This document shows, in pieces, positions 22,740 through 35,129 of a DNA stretch of 64,000 nt (positions within the stretch are counted from its first letter, which is position 1; the number at the start of each line of letters is the position of its first letter). Origin of the DNA: Basidiobolus meristosporus CBS 931.73 (Eukaryota > Basidiobolomycota > Basidiobolomycetes > Basidiobolales > Basidiobolaceae). The stretch spans positions 124,001 through 188,000 of the forward strand of contig MCFE01000061.1 of the NCBI GenBank assembly GCA_002104905.1, read 5' to 3'. The notes under the pieces are model-generated. The model was not told where the DNA came from. It did no database searches and saw nothing but the letters and a program-made list of their open reading frames with translations. The position numbers were made by a program, and so were the translations under genes.

Positions 22740-25447
22740 CTACTCTGGTGATTGTTTATTAAAAAATGTCATTAGATTAGGTGTCTTGGTCCCGCTGGCT
22801 ACATGGTGCTTTTTTTTTCGTTTGTTTGAGGTAGGGGATTTTGATTTGTCATTTTCGTACCCTTTGGTTGGGGTTGGGCTTGGGCTTGAAAATCCAACTA
22901 CAGTGGTGTGATCCTCGCCAAGTAATGGCGAATTCAAACAAAGATCGATATGCTGATTTAGTTCGTCATTCTGGGCCGCATCAAGGCTTTTCCCACACAC
23001 TGGACATTCTATACTCTCACTAGAGCTTGAGCTACTATTATCGGTTCGAGCGATTGGTGTTTGTTGTATCGGAAGCTCATTCAAATCATTGGCTGAATTC
23101 TGCTTGGGGCTCGGATGTCGATCGTGTAAAGCGGCGGAAGAAATCCCCTTGTTTGGGCTAATAAAATACTAAACGAACAGATCAGACCAAGCTTCAAAAA
23201 CCAAAAAATACGCAAATCATACAGAAGTTATTGATTTCGACGAACTCGTATTATGACGGTGGCGTAAATTGGACATTCGCAAGCCCATCAGTCGAAGGCT
23301 AACCGGAAATACCATTTCGAGGATCTGTTAGGGGCAACAAATATGGACGGCTGAGAGCATGATCTGTGCTTAATGCTTTAGCAATAAAATTTACTTTTAG
23401 GCCTTCTCTGTATAGATCTTCCTTTGAACAAATGTAGGTTGAAAGGGTTTTCGCACGAGTTACTACTTCAAAGTTTACGGTTTTGATCTTCAAAGTTACA
23501 GTCTTTCCCTATGGTGCCTAAGTTAGTTTCGTACTACCCGTGACTAAAAATTGTACTAACCATACCTCAATATTCTCGTCTTCCATATCTTGTGCTAGAT
23601 TAGTCGCTAGCTCATCGAGCTTACTTTGAAGTTTCGGGAGCGTATTAATTTCACGGAATGTTCTTTCAACGCTAATGCTCTTTCTTGTATGTTCTCTAGA
23701 ATTTGTGGTTAGTTCCAGGTACTGTCTGGGCATATATGATGTCGGATGCTTACGCTGAGACGTTCACCGATCCGATCCCTAAAGAGACACGGAGCAGAAA
23801 CTCGAACGATGTTGACGAAAAGAGCTTGAAAATTGTTGTTTGTTTCTCGTACTACCTTCCAAACGTCAATATAGCGATCGGGAAGTAAGAGAAAAAAATT
23901 CCATACAATATCTTTGCAAGTATGGATACCAAGAGCATTCAGCACTTTCTCGGTAACTTTGCCAATTCCTCCAACTTTCCGGATAGATAGATCTTTAACA
24001 AAATCCAGGCATGCCTCTTCGGTGTGCTCTATTACGAATTGTCCGTTTGGCTTATTAATGTCTGAGCATATCTTAGCTAACATTGTGTTTGGTGCAATGC
24101 CAGCCGAGGCAGTCAAAGAAGTGGTCCTAAATCATCCAGCAAATACCATTAACATCCAGCAGTTTACGGCTCCCATTAATTGTGTTGGCTTACTCGAAAA
24201 TTCTCTTTCGTATTTCTTCGACAATACAATATGCTGTTTGATCAGGATGTTGGTGCATATACTTGGTAATATTTAAGTAGGCCTCATCTAAACTCATAGG
24301 GCTACGTTCAAGACATTTAGGCGGAATAAATGTCAAAGTTCGAAGAATAGCTGATGAAGAGTAAGTTACCAGAAGTTGGGATCATACTCCTACACTAGAA
24401 ATTAAACATCAGCAGTCCCACAAAGTAGATGATTGAAGCTTACCGAAAAGATTTCTCGCACCTGAGCACTAACGGCTCTATACTTGTCGAAGTGTGTCGG
24501 AAGTATTATAAGGTCTGGGCAAAGTTTCTATAGGCTCGCGAATTAGTAACATGCACTGGGTAAGTGTGGTCTACTTCCGGATACCTTCGCAATATATCCT
24601 GGCATAGCAGATCGAACACCATATTTTCTTTTTCATTCTGGTTACCACAAACTCCCAAAAAAAAGCTATTGGTTCAAGTATACCTGGCCTCGTACGAAGC
24701 TGTACTAAGCATTTGATCGCCACCTATGGCTATTGGCTTACCCACCAAGTGAGGATTATCTAAAGGAAGTGTGATGAATATTAGGGGCTCTATAACGGTT
24801 TACGCGAGCATAAAAGCTGATAGTAACCTCGTAATTCTACTGCCGCATAGAAAGCTATTTGAAGTTCAGTTTACTGTTGTCATAGAGTAAGCTGAGAATA
24901 GAAGTTTGTACCATCCATATCAACGTGCACAATTGCCTGGGTCAAATCACGTCGAGTTTCAATTTCAGCAACCTTTTTCTTTACCAGAGCGATAACGTCT
25001 GGTTGGTTAATTTGGCCTTTTATCTGCTCATAACGTTTCAACAGTTCGTTGATTCGACTCTGGGTTTTCTCCTCTTTTCGCTCTTCATTCTGAAAGAACC
25101 TGGAATTCTTCGGGCGGATTGTAAAGTAAAACTTGTGAGTAGAAGTGATCTAAACCGTACAAAGGCTCAAAAGAGTCAACTTTAGATGTGTCGTATATGA
25201 TCTGGTTGATTTTCTCTTTGTCAACTCCGGATAAGCCTGCTTTATGTTCGTTTAAAGCAATTCTAGATATGATGGCTTCCGAGTAATTTTTCCCACTGCT
25301 AGTAGGTATGTTGGCAACTTCGACAGAAGAAGTCACACATTCATCCAAGGCAGAGAGCACCTCGTCATCATAAAAGTTATCTTCAACCTCGGAGTCGCTA
25401 ACAAAATTAGAAAAATCCATGTCTGTCCAGACTCTGCCTTTACTCAT
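22740..25447 (-). CDS. POLK: DNA polymerase kappa (DinB-type Y-family polymerase)
   Basis: A multi-exon gene on the minus strand. The N-terminal clasp has [20 protein letters not shown] and an exon with [16 protein letters not shown], spliced to FYAAVELR (catalytic Asp in VDMDAFY). Next come [31 protein letters not shown] and the active-site SLDEAYLN. The palm and thumb region has [25 protein letters not shown] and [19 protein letters not shown]. The little finger is seen as SISVERTF and VNFEVVTRA. The C-terminus has a UBZ4-type zinc finger ([10 protein letters not shown]...HIDLC) and ends in a PIP-box-like NLMTFF. It bypasses minor-groove adducts. Exon joins around 23700-23900 and 24280-24480 are not fully resolved. 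A start at 25420 is also possible. Confidence 0.9.
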
Positions 25448-26200
25448 TAAAACCCATATACCTTCTACTGTGCAATCAGCAAAAAGTAAATAAACATTTA
25501 TAGCGGAGAGTCTAAAACCAAATATTTGTATGATTGCTGCGGTAAGGAGCATCTTGGATTGAATGGGGATTCCTGTGGTTGATTTTCGGTATCTAAAGCC
25601 AACAACATGATTGCGGTACAATCCACAGCTGAGTTTAACACGCTATATGACTGATTTAATCATTCGGAAAAGTTTACACCCAAATTTTAATAAAGAAGTG
25701 AATAAAGTATTAAGGAATTCGTCCGTTTTAATATTGTAATGTTAGCACATAAGAGATGTAGAGGAGAAATGACTTGATGGAGTAGTTTCAAACATTGATA
25801 TTACGTTACTGCTCAATATCAAGCATTCTCCACGCGATTCCATCGAGCTAGGTTAAATTGGTGGTATTTGCAGAAAATAGAGTTGAACGCTTCGGATGTA
25901 AACAGTGTAAACAACAGATATCTCAAATACAAAATACACCTTCCAGTAGATTAGCTGGTTTGTGAGAAAATATAAGCACGAACATATCTACTCGTAAAAG
26001 GTAACGAAACTTAAATCGTACTTGTACACATATTTACAGGGACGTGAGAGGCGGAGAAAGGACTAAATCATAGATGGATGCCTCAGGAAAAGACATCTTG
26101 TTGGATCTTTGGAGTTGAATGATCGTCGCTGTGGGAATTAGAATCATCCCAGAAAGTATGGAATTTCCTCTCCAATACAAATAGCTAAGCGTCAACCAAG
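25448..26200. other. Intergenic, AT-rich
   Basis: About 750 AT-rich bases between Pol kappa and the PTC7-type phosphatase. No gene recognised. Confidence 0.5.
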
Positions 26201-27504
26201 CTACATCTCTTCCAAGGATTCCTCAACATCAACCACCAAGGCAACTAGTACGCTGATGTCATCGATTTTACCACCTTGGTAGTAAAAACCTTCTTGCATA
26301 GCTCTATCCTGGAATGGGCTAGGGAAGGTTGAATCTTCACTGACAATTTTGGCCTGTCTTGCAAGCGCATCGCTAACTTTTTGTGGGTTGATGTTCATGA
26401 GCGAACCTGAGGTACTGCGCAGCACGATATCCAGTATATCCTCATCTGAAAGATTATCATAGATCCCATCGCTTCCCAGTATCACAATATCTCCTTTTTC
26501 AACCTTAACTGTAAATGCTTGTGCATCGGATGGCTTATCCAAGGAGCCAGTTCCTAACTGATAAGGGTAATTGAAGCAGTGCTGCTGTTCCTCTGTACGA
26601 AAAACGAAATCTCCTTGACGAATTACGGAAACGCCGCAATCACCCAGGTTCGCAATTCGCAGTTCGTCGTCTCGAAGCACTACAATACATGCCGTACTAG
26701 AGCCAAGAATTCCCTGGATGATTATAATGGTTAGGTACGTGATCAACAACGAAGTACCACGAAAACACTACCAACCTCTTTGGCTACGTCCCTGTTTAGC
26801 AACTCGTAACTCCTTTCAAGTATCTTGGTTGGGCTAACGTCGTAGTAGTCGTAGAAAAGCCCATCCTCAATACCATCATATTTTTCAAGTTCTAAACATG
26901 CATAGTGCATCAATTTGCGAGAAAAAAGTGCTGGGTTTGCTCCTGATGGAGAAGACGCATATTAGTCGAATTCCACGTTGCAATAATCCGGAGAACTCTA
27001 ACCTTTTTTCCCTTTCCAACCTCCTACTCCGTCGGCAACACCCATGGCGTCATGTCTTCTGAAATATGAATCTTCTCCACATCCTATGCTGTAATAGGGC
27101 AGATCATCGGCTATAGAGACGGCGGGGTTTTTTGGGATTCCTGAAGCACCGTGGGTAAAAGTGTAAAGCTGTCTATTCACTGGAGCAGACTTATCGCAAA
27201 GACTATACAGAGCTTCTTTGCTATCCGCCCAAGGTTCGGTATGATCAAGAGGGAAGTTTCGAGAAATGGAATGTGGAGGTAAGCCACGATCTTCTGTTAT
27301 TTCATATGCCTGAGGATAGTGGCGCAAACGAGGAGCAATGGAGAAGACAGAGGCCCGGGACATGGTGGGAGGAATTCTTGGCAAAGGAGCGTGTGAAGAA
27401 TTTACCACTCGAGATATTCTGAGGGAAGCCCCATTGCTAGAAATGATCCCAAGGTTGCGGGCCTGATGTTTGACGATGCTGGTTAGTTTGACGGTGCTAG
27501 CCAT
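26201..27504 (-). CDS. PTC7: PTC7-type PP2C protein phosphatase, probably mitochondrial
   Basis: Three exons close in frame: 27504-27003, 26942-26776 and 26713-26201, giving 393 residues. The N-terminus (MASTVKLTSIVKHQARNLG) is basic and lacks acidic residues, as in mitochondrial presequences. PP2C motifs are visible: GCGEDSYF (metal ligand), GVADGVGGWKGK (the DG.GG signature), GSSTACIVVL, LRIANLGDCGVSVIR and IVILGSDGIYDNLSDEDI, plus a late D in GGKIDDISVLVALV. The PYQLGTG and FNYPYQL stretches are typical of Ptc7/PPTC7. In yeast Ptc7 acts in mitochondria and controls coenzyme Q synthesis through Coq7. All metal-binding aspartates appear present. Confidence 0.93.
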
Positions 27505-28937
27505 GGCCCAAGTGGGTTTTTCAAGGAAGTTCCAAGGACAAAAGGAAATAGTTTACGAAGACTGCTTCAAGCTCGTACTATAGTTCGCCGAAATATTATT
27601 TAGTCGCAGTTCCGATGGAAAATAGATTGTTCCAAGTGAGAAAAGATTAGAAAAGGTAGAGGTAAAAGAGTGATATCAGAAACCATAAGCGCCTAGTTTA
27701 TGTCCTCTGACAATTTATTAAACTAAAATAAAAGGAATGGAAAAAGGCATTGGATAAAAATGGCCATGACCAGCGTAAAGACGGATAAATACGGGTGATG
27801 GGCATCTTGAAGTCACTGGACTGTGAGTTCGCACATTGCGGATGAAACACAAAGATCAAGCTAATTCTAACGAATGCACTATATCGATATGCATGGTGGG
27901 TGTGCATTCTGTGGAAATCTGCTGAACGACAAATCGAGTGCAATATTCTCTCATTCACTTTCTTTTTTTATAAACCACTATGTCAGCTGAGACCCGTAGG
28001 AAGCATGATTGGACTTTAGCGTGCTCACTAGATTATCTCCAACTATATCTTAGCTGTATTGATTCCATCATATCAGCAACTAAAACCTGAAAATCAAGAT
28101 ACATCAAATCACTTGAAAGGTCAGCTGACCGGCCACTATTATCACAACTACCAGTCACCCACCATCCTTTGATCAGGTTGATTCATCTCAAGATAGATCT
28201 TTAATACTGAATTTAATTAGCGCCTGCTTGTTTCTGATCAAATGATAGGAAAGCCGAGTCATGTAGCTACCTGGATTTCTTGTTGAAATGATGGACTGAG
28301 CTACTCATTGTTACGGTACCCAAAACCCGAAAGAGATCTGGATTCCGTTAGTAACTGCTCAATTGTAGTCGTCGTATTGGTAATTAATCGAGTCGTGGAA
28401 CTCGCTCTTCACAAATCATTGCCTTTGTGGAATTCAAGAATTCGCACACTCCCTCATCGAATGAGTGATGTAGAAAGGTGTCAGTAGAATGATTCTTTTT
28501 GATCCACAAATAGAATGGCATGGCATAAGCGCAAGGCTTCTGAAGGGCTTTGGTGTTGAATTGTCGGTGCCCAAATTAGTCAAAGTGAGGTTCTGAAAAT
28601 GAGATCCAAGCATGCGCCTGGATATTAGCACTATGTATGGTACCCACTGTGGCTGGCGCTAAATGCTGGTTTCGGAGTATTATGGTGCCGCATGATGGTT
28701 GGTGGAAAAGACTGCTATCTTATTGCGTGCTATGACTACCCATGGTTTTATTATAAGCTGTGGGTTGAGATACCTATGCCACAGATGGCAAGATGAGCTA
28801 ACTTGGTTAGACTTTGTGAATTAGGTATCCTATAGAACATACTCTAGATGAAGCTAATCCTGAACATCATGGCTAGAGCATTAATTCTTGGTCAGCACGC
28901 TGGTGCAAGCCCTCGATCGGCCTACCGCCGGCCATAG
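27505..28937. other. Intergenic between PTC7 and trehalase
   Basis: About 1.4 kb. Frames such as 27698-27958 (minus) are not supported by any motif. No repeats were noticed. Confidence 0.45.
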
Positions 28938-31291
28938 CTAAGCGATCTGGGCACAGTTTGTGGGTGCCTCCAGCTCTTTGCCAAATTGATTCAGGGCCCA
29001 TAGAGCCACACCATTGGTCCAGCCAAAGCCGTCTTGGACAGTATACTCACCACCACCCCCAGGACGACCTGGTCTGGTTGCGTCGTACTTCTCAAACAAC
29101 TTCCCACTGTCTGTAGTGTTTGGGAGTTTTGCCAATACCCCTGGGATCTCTCCACCAGTAAGTCGCCAGCCGCAGTACGTAGAATTAATGAAAACCTGTG
29201 CAATCGCAACGGCTAGCTTGTGGAGTCTTTCGCGGATTTGCTTGAACGGGACTCGGTGCTCCACTTCGGTGATGGCCTTCATGGCCACAAACACTAGCGG
29301 CGGCTATTCACGCATTCAGTTAGACACTTGGCCAGTCATGTAGAAATGGGGAAGGTGTACCCAAGAGTTCGGAAAATCCCATTGTAAGGTACTGGCTGTC
29401 ATTGTGATCGGAATTCCTCCTGGATATTCTTCCGCATAATCCTCAACCGCATCAAATGACTTCATGATGTCCGCTGGTCTCTTGAAGAAATCGTCAGGGA
29501 ATATTCCTGACCTATATGGGCATATGTCTCAGTGCTGCATACAGAGAAGGACTAGAAAAAGTTTACCAGAATGGCCAGTAGTTGGCTGGGGTGAGGGTCT
29601 TCTCAATTGCATGGCTTGTGAGGTTGAAGTCGTAGAATACTCGATCCTTGTCATCCCAGAGAAGATCAACGATAGACCGACTACGTTTTTGGGCAGCTTC
29701 CTCGTAGAATGTATGCAATTTTGGCGTAGTAGTGTTTCTCTCCAGGATTCTATGAAAATCAGCCAAAATCTTTTCGTTCATGTGCATGATGGAGTTCAGG
29801 TCGACTGGTATGATCATTCGCGTGTTCAATGTACGAAGTATCTCCTCTGGTGTCTCGTCTCCTTTTGGTATGAGCGTCACAAAGCGCGTACTATAATCCC
29901 AACCTAAGAGTGGAGCTGTGGTGAGCATCGAGTACATGACTCCATTGGGTTGGATCGGGCCTACCGGTTTCAGCACCAGTAGCAATATCTGCATACAGCT
30001 CTTGCTGCTTGGACACATTGAATCCAGAATACTCTACAGTAATAATGTCCTCATGGTACGACTCTGGACGTGGATACCTATTGTTCACATTATACCTCAT
30101 CAGCTCGTGGAGTTTACCTTGGCGATCCTGTACTACCACAGTATGCCTTGCCCTCCAGTAATTATATTCCTTGTCCAAAGTAGGAAGAGCGCGTCTCAAA
30201 AGCTCGACATCCTTTGTTTTGTCCATGTAGATTTTGACCATTTGTGTTAAAAGAGGAGGCTGGGAACGATTCAAATAGTACACACGTGCTCCGTTTGCTA
30301 CGAAAACTGGGTCAGTAGGCGCTATTAGCCAAGTTCACTAAAAACCCTAGTTTACGCATAAATCCATATTCATCCACTATGTCCAGGAAGTTTAGAATCA
30401 TATCCTTTGAGATTGTATTCAGGTCGCCAAGTAGCAAACCCTCCAGCACAAAATATGTATCCTACACATGGAAGTCAATATCAATGCCTCTGCTGTGTGC
30501 GTTAACTTCGGTGGCTATGAATTACCCTATGCATTATCAATCAATCAGTTGGCCTCAATGCAACTATAGAGATTCAAGCATACCAATAGTAAATCTCCTT
30601 AAATCTTCCTCCTGGAATGATAAAAGGCCTAGGAACCCGGATCAAAGAGGTAGCACATCCCTCACAAGGGAGATCCTGAGCCATTCTACGAGTCAGAGTT
30701 TTCCAGAAGCCATGAATGAATGATGCAAACCCCTTGAGGTAGCGGTCCTTGATTTGTTGAAGGAACGGAGGATTAGGATTGAAGTCGGGAAGCTCGACCT
30801 TCAGTAAGTCATTCTCATTGTCTGTAAAGTAGTCAGCAACAAACTTCTTGAGGACTGATCGAGTGGCATTTCTTGGAAGCTTGAAAAATGCAGTCAGGAT
30901 TTCGTTAATTGGACGCTTGGTGCCCTATCAAGACGTTAAGATATGGTCAGGAGAAGATTCAATGACCAACTATTTTCGTAATCTCTACCCGATCAACAAA
31001 TGTCTTGGAATCTTCAAAAAGCTTTGCTCGCTGAATTCTATCAAGAAAAGGGCCAGGACAATAAATAGGCGAGTCGCAGCTTTTGACTTCCACATCGTCA
31101 TCCACATCGTCATCCGCATCGCCTCCCAATTGATCCTCAGATACCGATGCTACTTCCGAAGGCTCTCCCATCGTTCCCGCTGCCATGGCCAGTTCCAGGG
31201 ACTGTCTCCCCATCGCTTGGCCACGAGTAAAGATGTGTTTCCTACTCATTAAGGCCATACCCAGTATGAAAACGAATCGCTCTAGTCTCAT
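28938..31291 (-). CDS. Secreted alpha,alpha-trehalase, GH37 family
   Basis: A multi-exon gene on the minus strand starting at 31291. The N-terminus [15 protein letters not shown] is a likely signal peptide or anchor, followed by an acidic stretch ([11 protein letters not shown]). GH37 signatures read in order: [11 protein letters not shown] spliced to [52 protein letters not shown] spliced to PPLVFVAM; and the second signature [17 protein letters not shown]. The conserved CxxC-type stretch [15 protein letters not shown] is also present. Trehalase splits trehalose into two glucoses. No calcium-binding regulatory domain of neutral trehalases is visible, so the acid or extracellular form is favoured. 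The catalytic Asp/Glu regions are intact as far as read; exact exon ends were not all fixed. Confidence 0.9.
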
Positions 31292-34038
31292 TGTATCCTT
31301 CTATATCACCTTTCGATCTTGTGAGTTGTTGGCGGTGGATAATGAGAGAGAAGGCTCGTTTGGGAAGTAGCAAGTATCGAGTGATCTAGCAGCGACACTA
31401 CCTTCGCAAAAAAGCGGCCGATACCAACGTATATATTGACCAGCGTGCAGTTTTTTACCCGGATTTCTGAAATTCACCGAATCTTAGATATCCTATTCTA
31501 CGACGTTTCGGGTCCGTTATGTAGATCATATTTCGTGATTCAACGAGCTTCGACTGTTTTAGAAACTCAGGATCCTCTAGGCGAACACTTACCGCCCGCA
31601 TGAAACTTCAGCACCTACAGCGGCGGTTTCATTAGAGCTGGACTTGTGGGTGGTTTCTGATGAAAAGAGCTTGTAACAAACGGTTAAAATTCCCTACACC
31701 ATCAAACCAGCGACTACTCAAAACCATGAGTGTGTGGAGTGGTTTGTAAAAACATATCTGGCTGATCTCCATGATGACTGACGGTTGGATTGATCTTCGA
31801 TCGTAGTTGGAATTTCATGTTTCAGTTGGATACAATAGCAGTTTCAATCCACGAATGCTTAGATTCATTGGAGCAATTATCCGAGAGTCGGCCTATGTGG
31901 ACATTAGAGTTTATCACTCGCAGCAAACGTTGGTAGAATGATCTATTTCCAAGCGCACCGCACAAAAGGGGTTGTAGAGAAACGTGACTGTGGATGCTGG
32001 GTCGCTATTTTCCTAGTATAGCAAGGAGACATGTATTGCCTGTAGATCACGTTCTCAGTGGAATGACGATTTCCTTTTATTGAACCTTCTTCTACACAAG
32101 GTCATAGTGATTTCGTCATATGCTTCGATGGAGTAGAACGTAGTGTAGGCGTGGCCATCGGTTTCCCATGGTGGCAAGCTGCGCATAAACTGAAATGCAG
32201 CCGACAATTATGTAGAGGTGAAAACTGGATTAGTTGATATGATAAGATGAGGAGCGAGGATCTTTGGCTGGAGTATTGCCAAATCAGAAGTACCAATTGG
32301 CAGTATTTTTATGTGTCACGTAGCCTCCATTGAATAGAGTCCCTTAACAAGACTGGTTAACTATATGAAATATGCAGCACCATCATCTACAACTTGGCTT
32401 GACATGATCTAGACTTGGCGAGTCGACAACCTATCAACTCAGAGACCTTGTGTACATATTACACATACAAGCCAGCCAAAAAGTGGTGTTGAGGAACTCC
32501 AGAAGATGCCTGTTGGTTTGGAGTAACTCTAGGCAATCGCGAATGAATAGTTGGGTTCAACTCACAGTTTCACGATCCCTGGATAGAACTCCATAGCAAA
32601 TCAAGCAATCGTCTCCCAGACATTTTGAGAAGAGGCGTGTTGTCAGTCCAATTAGTGCTTTACTCTATCCAACTTAAATTTATGATTGACTAGAAAACTG
32701 GGTCTCATTACGTCACATCCGTTTGAGTACACACCTTTTTAGTTAGTTTAGATGCAATTCCCAGGCAATACTATATACAGATCAACCCAATGGGTTGCTA
32801 TCCTTGAATGGGAACCACGTTTCTAGTATGGAAGGCGAGAATATGTAGAATACCTGGCTGTTGCTACATATAGTTTGATGAATGTGGATTGCAACAACTG
32901 ACGTGCAGAATTTCCTATTTTTTCCAAAACCTGTCAGATCATAACTTCGGCCTATAGGGTGTGTGTAGCCAGGATCCCCCTGATGGATATCAACCAGACG
33001 TAACCATGCATGTTTGTTTGTTTTGGTTCTAACCCTTTACCGTATACCGTAAATATGTAGAGCACTTTAAATCAGCTAGTCGATAGCGGGGTACCGTTAA
33101 GCCGCTGGATACAAACCGGAGGCTGGAGATTGACTCCTACGTGAGTAGAACGCCCCAAAAGTAGCGTGAAATCTATTGTCGCTTGTAATTGGACGCTTTT
33201 GGAGGATCTAGAACAACTAGAACGGGGTGAGACGGCTAGATCACATTGCCTTGAAAAGCAGCAAAATAAGATTTCTTTTCTAGGTGAGATATTCCAAATG
33301 CTTCTAGCGGGTATGCTAGACATCGCCTGACGAAGGTTATGATTTTCCTTCATTCTTGGATCTCAAAAGCAAACTAGTCTGCAATATTGGCACCATGATG
33401 CGGCCCTGTTTGGTTTAGCATTCTATCTGGTTGACGGCGTGATTCAGCCAGTCTCTCGAACCATGTCTACATTGCCCTTAATTGGTACACGAGTTGAACA
33501 CCTGCATCATATAGAACCTTCAGGGCACTTACTACAGACTTGCCCGTATCCTGGTATCATCTAGACCAACTCCACAGCATTATATTCAGCGAGGTGATGC
33601 TGCAGCCACCACTAACCTTCGTGAGCTTATACTTCCGACCCTCGATAATATCAATAGAATACTTGGAGTATATGAATAGAGCATAAGAGGCAGAAGTCGA
33701 TGCCTAGTTGGTCGGATGAGTCAAGTGATACAAAAGGTCAGATCACAAACCCAAAACCTAATAGGAAAATGACTCCGTAGAAACCAAATATATCGACGTG
33801 TGGTTTAATGAGCACGAATCACCGAAGTCTAGCCAACCTCTGTTTATTGAGCCTTATGATTTGGCATTTATTAGTGTGGCAGTGATTTGATTTGGTACTA
33901 TCATCTAGTAAATCTACAACAGTGCTGGATCGGTTTCCTATCAAACCAAAGATATCCAATAAAGCCAATTGTATCACTATTATACTTCATTATCTCTCGC
34001 CTAATCTACAAATCAACCAGACTTCGGCATTAATATAA
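31292..34038. other. Longest intergenic region, trehalase to GPCR
   Basis: About 2.7 kb between two divergent genes (trehalase leftward, GPCR rightward), so both promoters lie here. No frame has family resemblance; 33072-33353 and 32102-32296 on the minus strand were considered and left out. A small unrecognised gene or ncRNA cannot be excluded. Confidence 0.45.
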
Positions 34039-34104
34039 ATGGCCACCGCTCGGCCTTCGAATCCGTATTCCAATATTCCTCCCTACATTACTTTGCCGTC
34101 TTGA
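34039..34104 (+). other. Upstream ORF, or frameshifted N-terminus, of the GPCR
   Basis: A 21-codon ATG-initiated frame (about MATARPSNPYSNIPPYITLPS, ending in TGA) finishes 8 bases before the GPCR ATG at 34113. Its Pro/Tyr-rich text looks like an extracellular N-terminus. The GPCR frame is open back to 34101, overlapping the end of this frame, so a single missing base would join them. It is either a regulatory uORF or a frameshift or assembly error. Confidence 0.45.
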
Positions 34105-34112
34105 TCAGGCAA

Positions 34113-35129
34113 ATGGTAGAAAAACTTGAACGACACCTGACGAGATATCTCACCGCCCTCTCTCTAGGATGCTCGTTAACCGTGGTGGTGGCTGTATTGA
34201 CGATATTTCGCTATCGTCGAAAGTACGCTGACCGCGTTTCATTTCGTCTTGCCTTTATGTTGATTTGTGTGGACGTTTTTTTAGCCCTATTTCATATATT
34301 AGACTATGTGCTATATATCCCAAGTCGAGTGTGCACCTTCAGCGCATGGGGTACTTTGACCTGCGAGCTAATGACCATTTTTCTGAACGTAACTATTGCA
34401 TACAATCTACAAGTGGTCTTTCTGCAAGAAAAATCCAACATCAAGCAATTCGAGAAGCTCTTCGTCGGCGGCTCATTGGCTTTGGCAGTAACATTGAGCA
34501 GCATTGTGGCCATAGGCGGAAAGCTAGGGTACGATCCAAATGACGGGGTTGCTTGTTGGTACATCAACGTAGGTACATCACCAACGATTATCTACGAGTG
34601 GACCTGCGAGCTCTCCTGGATAGTTTTGGAACTATGGTATCTTCTTATTGTTATTAGCCTGGTAGCACACAAGCTGATCAAACAGTCCGCCATGTTACGC
34701 GAACGAAGCCAAAACGAGTGCTTCGAGACCAAAAAACAGCAGCTCTATACCGCCAAGATGGTCAACTATGCTGTTAGACGGATTACCTTATATCCACTAG
34801 TCCCATTACTCGCCCATTCTTCCAAGATGATCACCCTGATCTTCTCGTACTCGGGGACTCCTATACCCTTCTGGCTGCGTATCATTACCTTCTCGTTAAT
34901 CGTGTCACAGGGGACTCTTGACAGCATAGTTTTTCTTTTCGATCCCACCCTGCATGCCATCTGGACCGAGTACAAGAGTTCCAGACAGCAGAAGATGAAA
35001 CAGCAGAGCATCTACACCCCCACCAAGAACGCGGTTCAGATCCCCATAGCTTCTACCGAGGAACTCACTTACCAGCCGTCCCACGGAAATATCAGCAGCA
35101 ATCCCATAGATTATATCAAATCATTGTAG
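34113..35129 (+). CDS. Seven-transmembrane GPCR, cAMP-receptor-like
   Basis: 338 codons from ATG 34113. Seven hydrophobic segments can be counted: CSLTVVVAVLTIF, FMLICVDVFLALFHILDYVL, LTCELMTIFLNVTIAYNLQVVF, GSLALAVTLSSIVAI, a fifth around WIVLELWYLLIVISLVA, VPLLAHSSKMITLIFSY, and IITFSLIVSQGTLDSIVFLF followed by DPTLH. Tryptophan and cysteines in the loop after helix 4 (GVACWYI) resemble the second extracellular loop of cAMP-receptor-like (Dicty_CAR-type) GPCRs found in early fungi. The tail carries STPT-like and Ser-rich sites typical of receptor phosphorylation. The ligand is unknown. The gene is intronless, with a short uORF-like frame directly upstream. Confidence 0.8.
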   Translation: MVEKLERHLTRYLTALSLGCSLTVVVAVLTIFRYRRKYADRVSFRLAFMLICVDVFLALFHILDYVLYIPSRVCTFSAWGTLTCELMTIFLNVTIAYNLQVVFLQEKSNIKQFEKLFVGGSLALAVTLSSIVAIGGKLGYDPNDGVACWYINVGTSPTIIYEWTCELSWIVLELWYLLIVISLVAHKLIKQSAMLRERSQNECFETKKQQLYTAKMVNYAVRRITLYPLVPLLAHSSKMITLIFSYSGTPIPFWLRIITFSLIVSQGTLDSIVFLFDPTLHAIWTEYKSSRQQKMKQQSIYTPTKNAVQIPIASTEELTYQPSHGNISSNPIDYIKSL

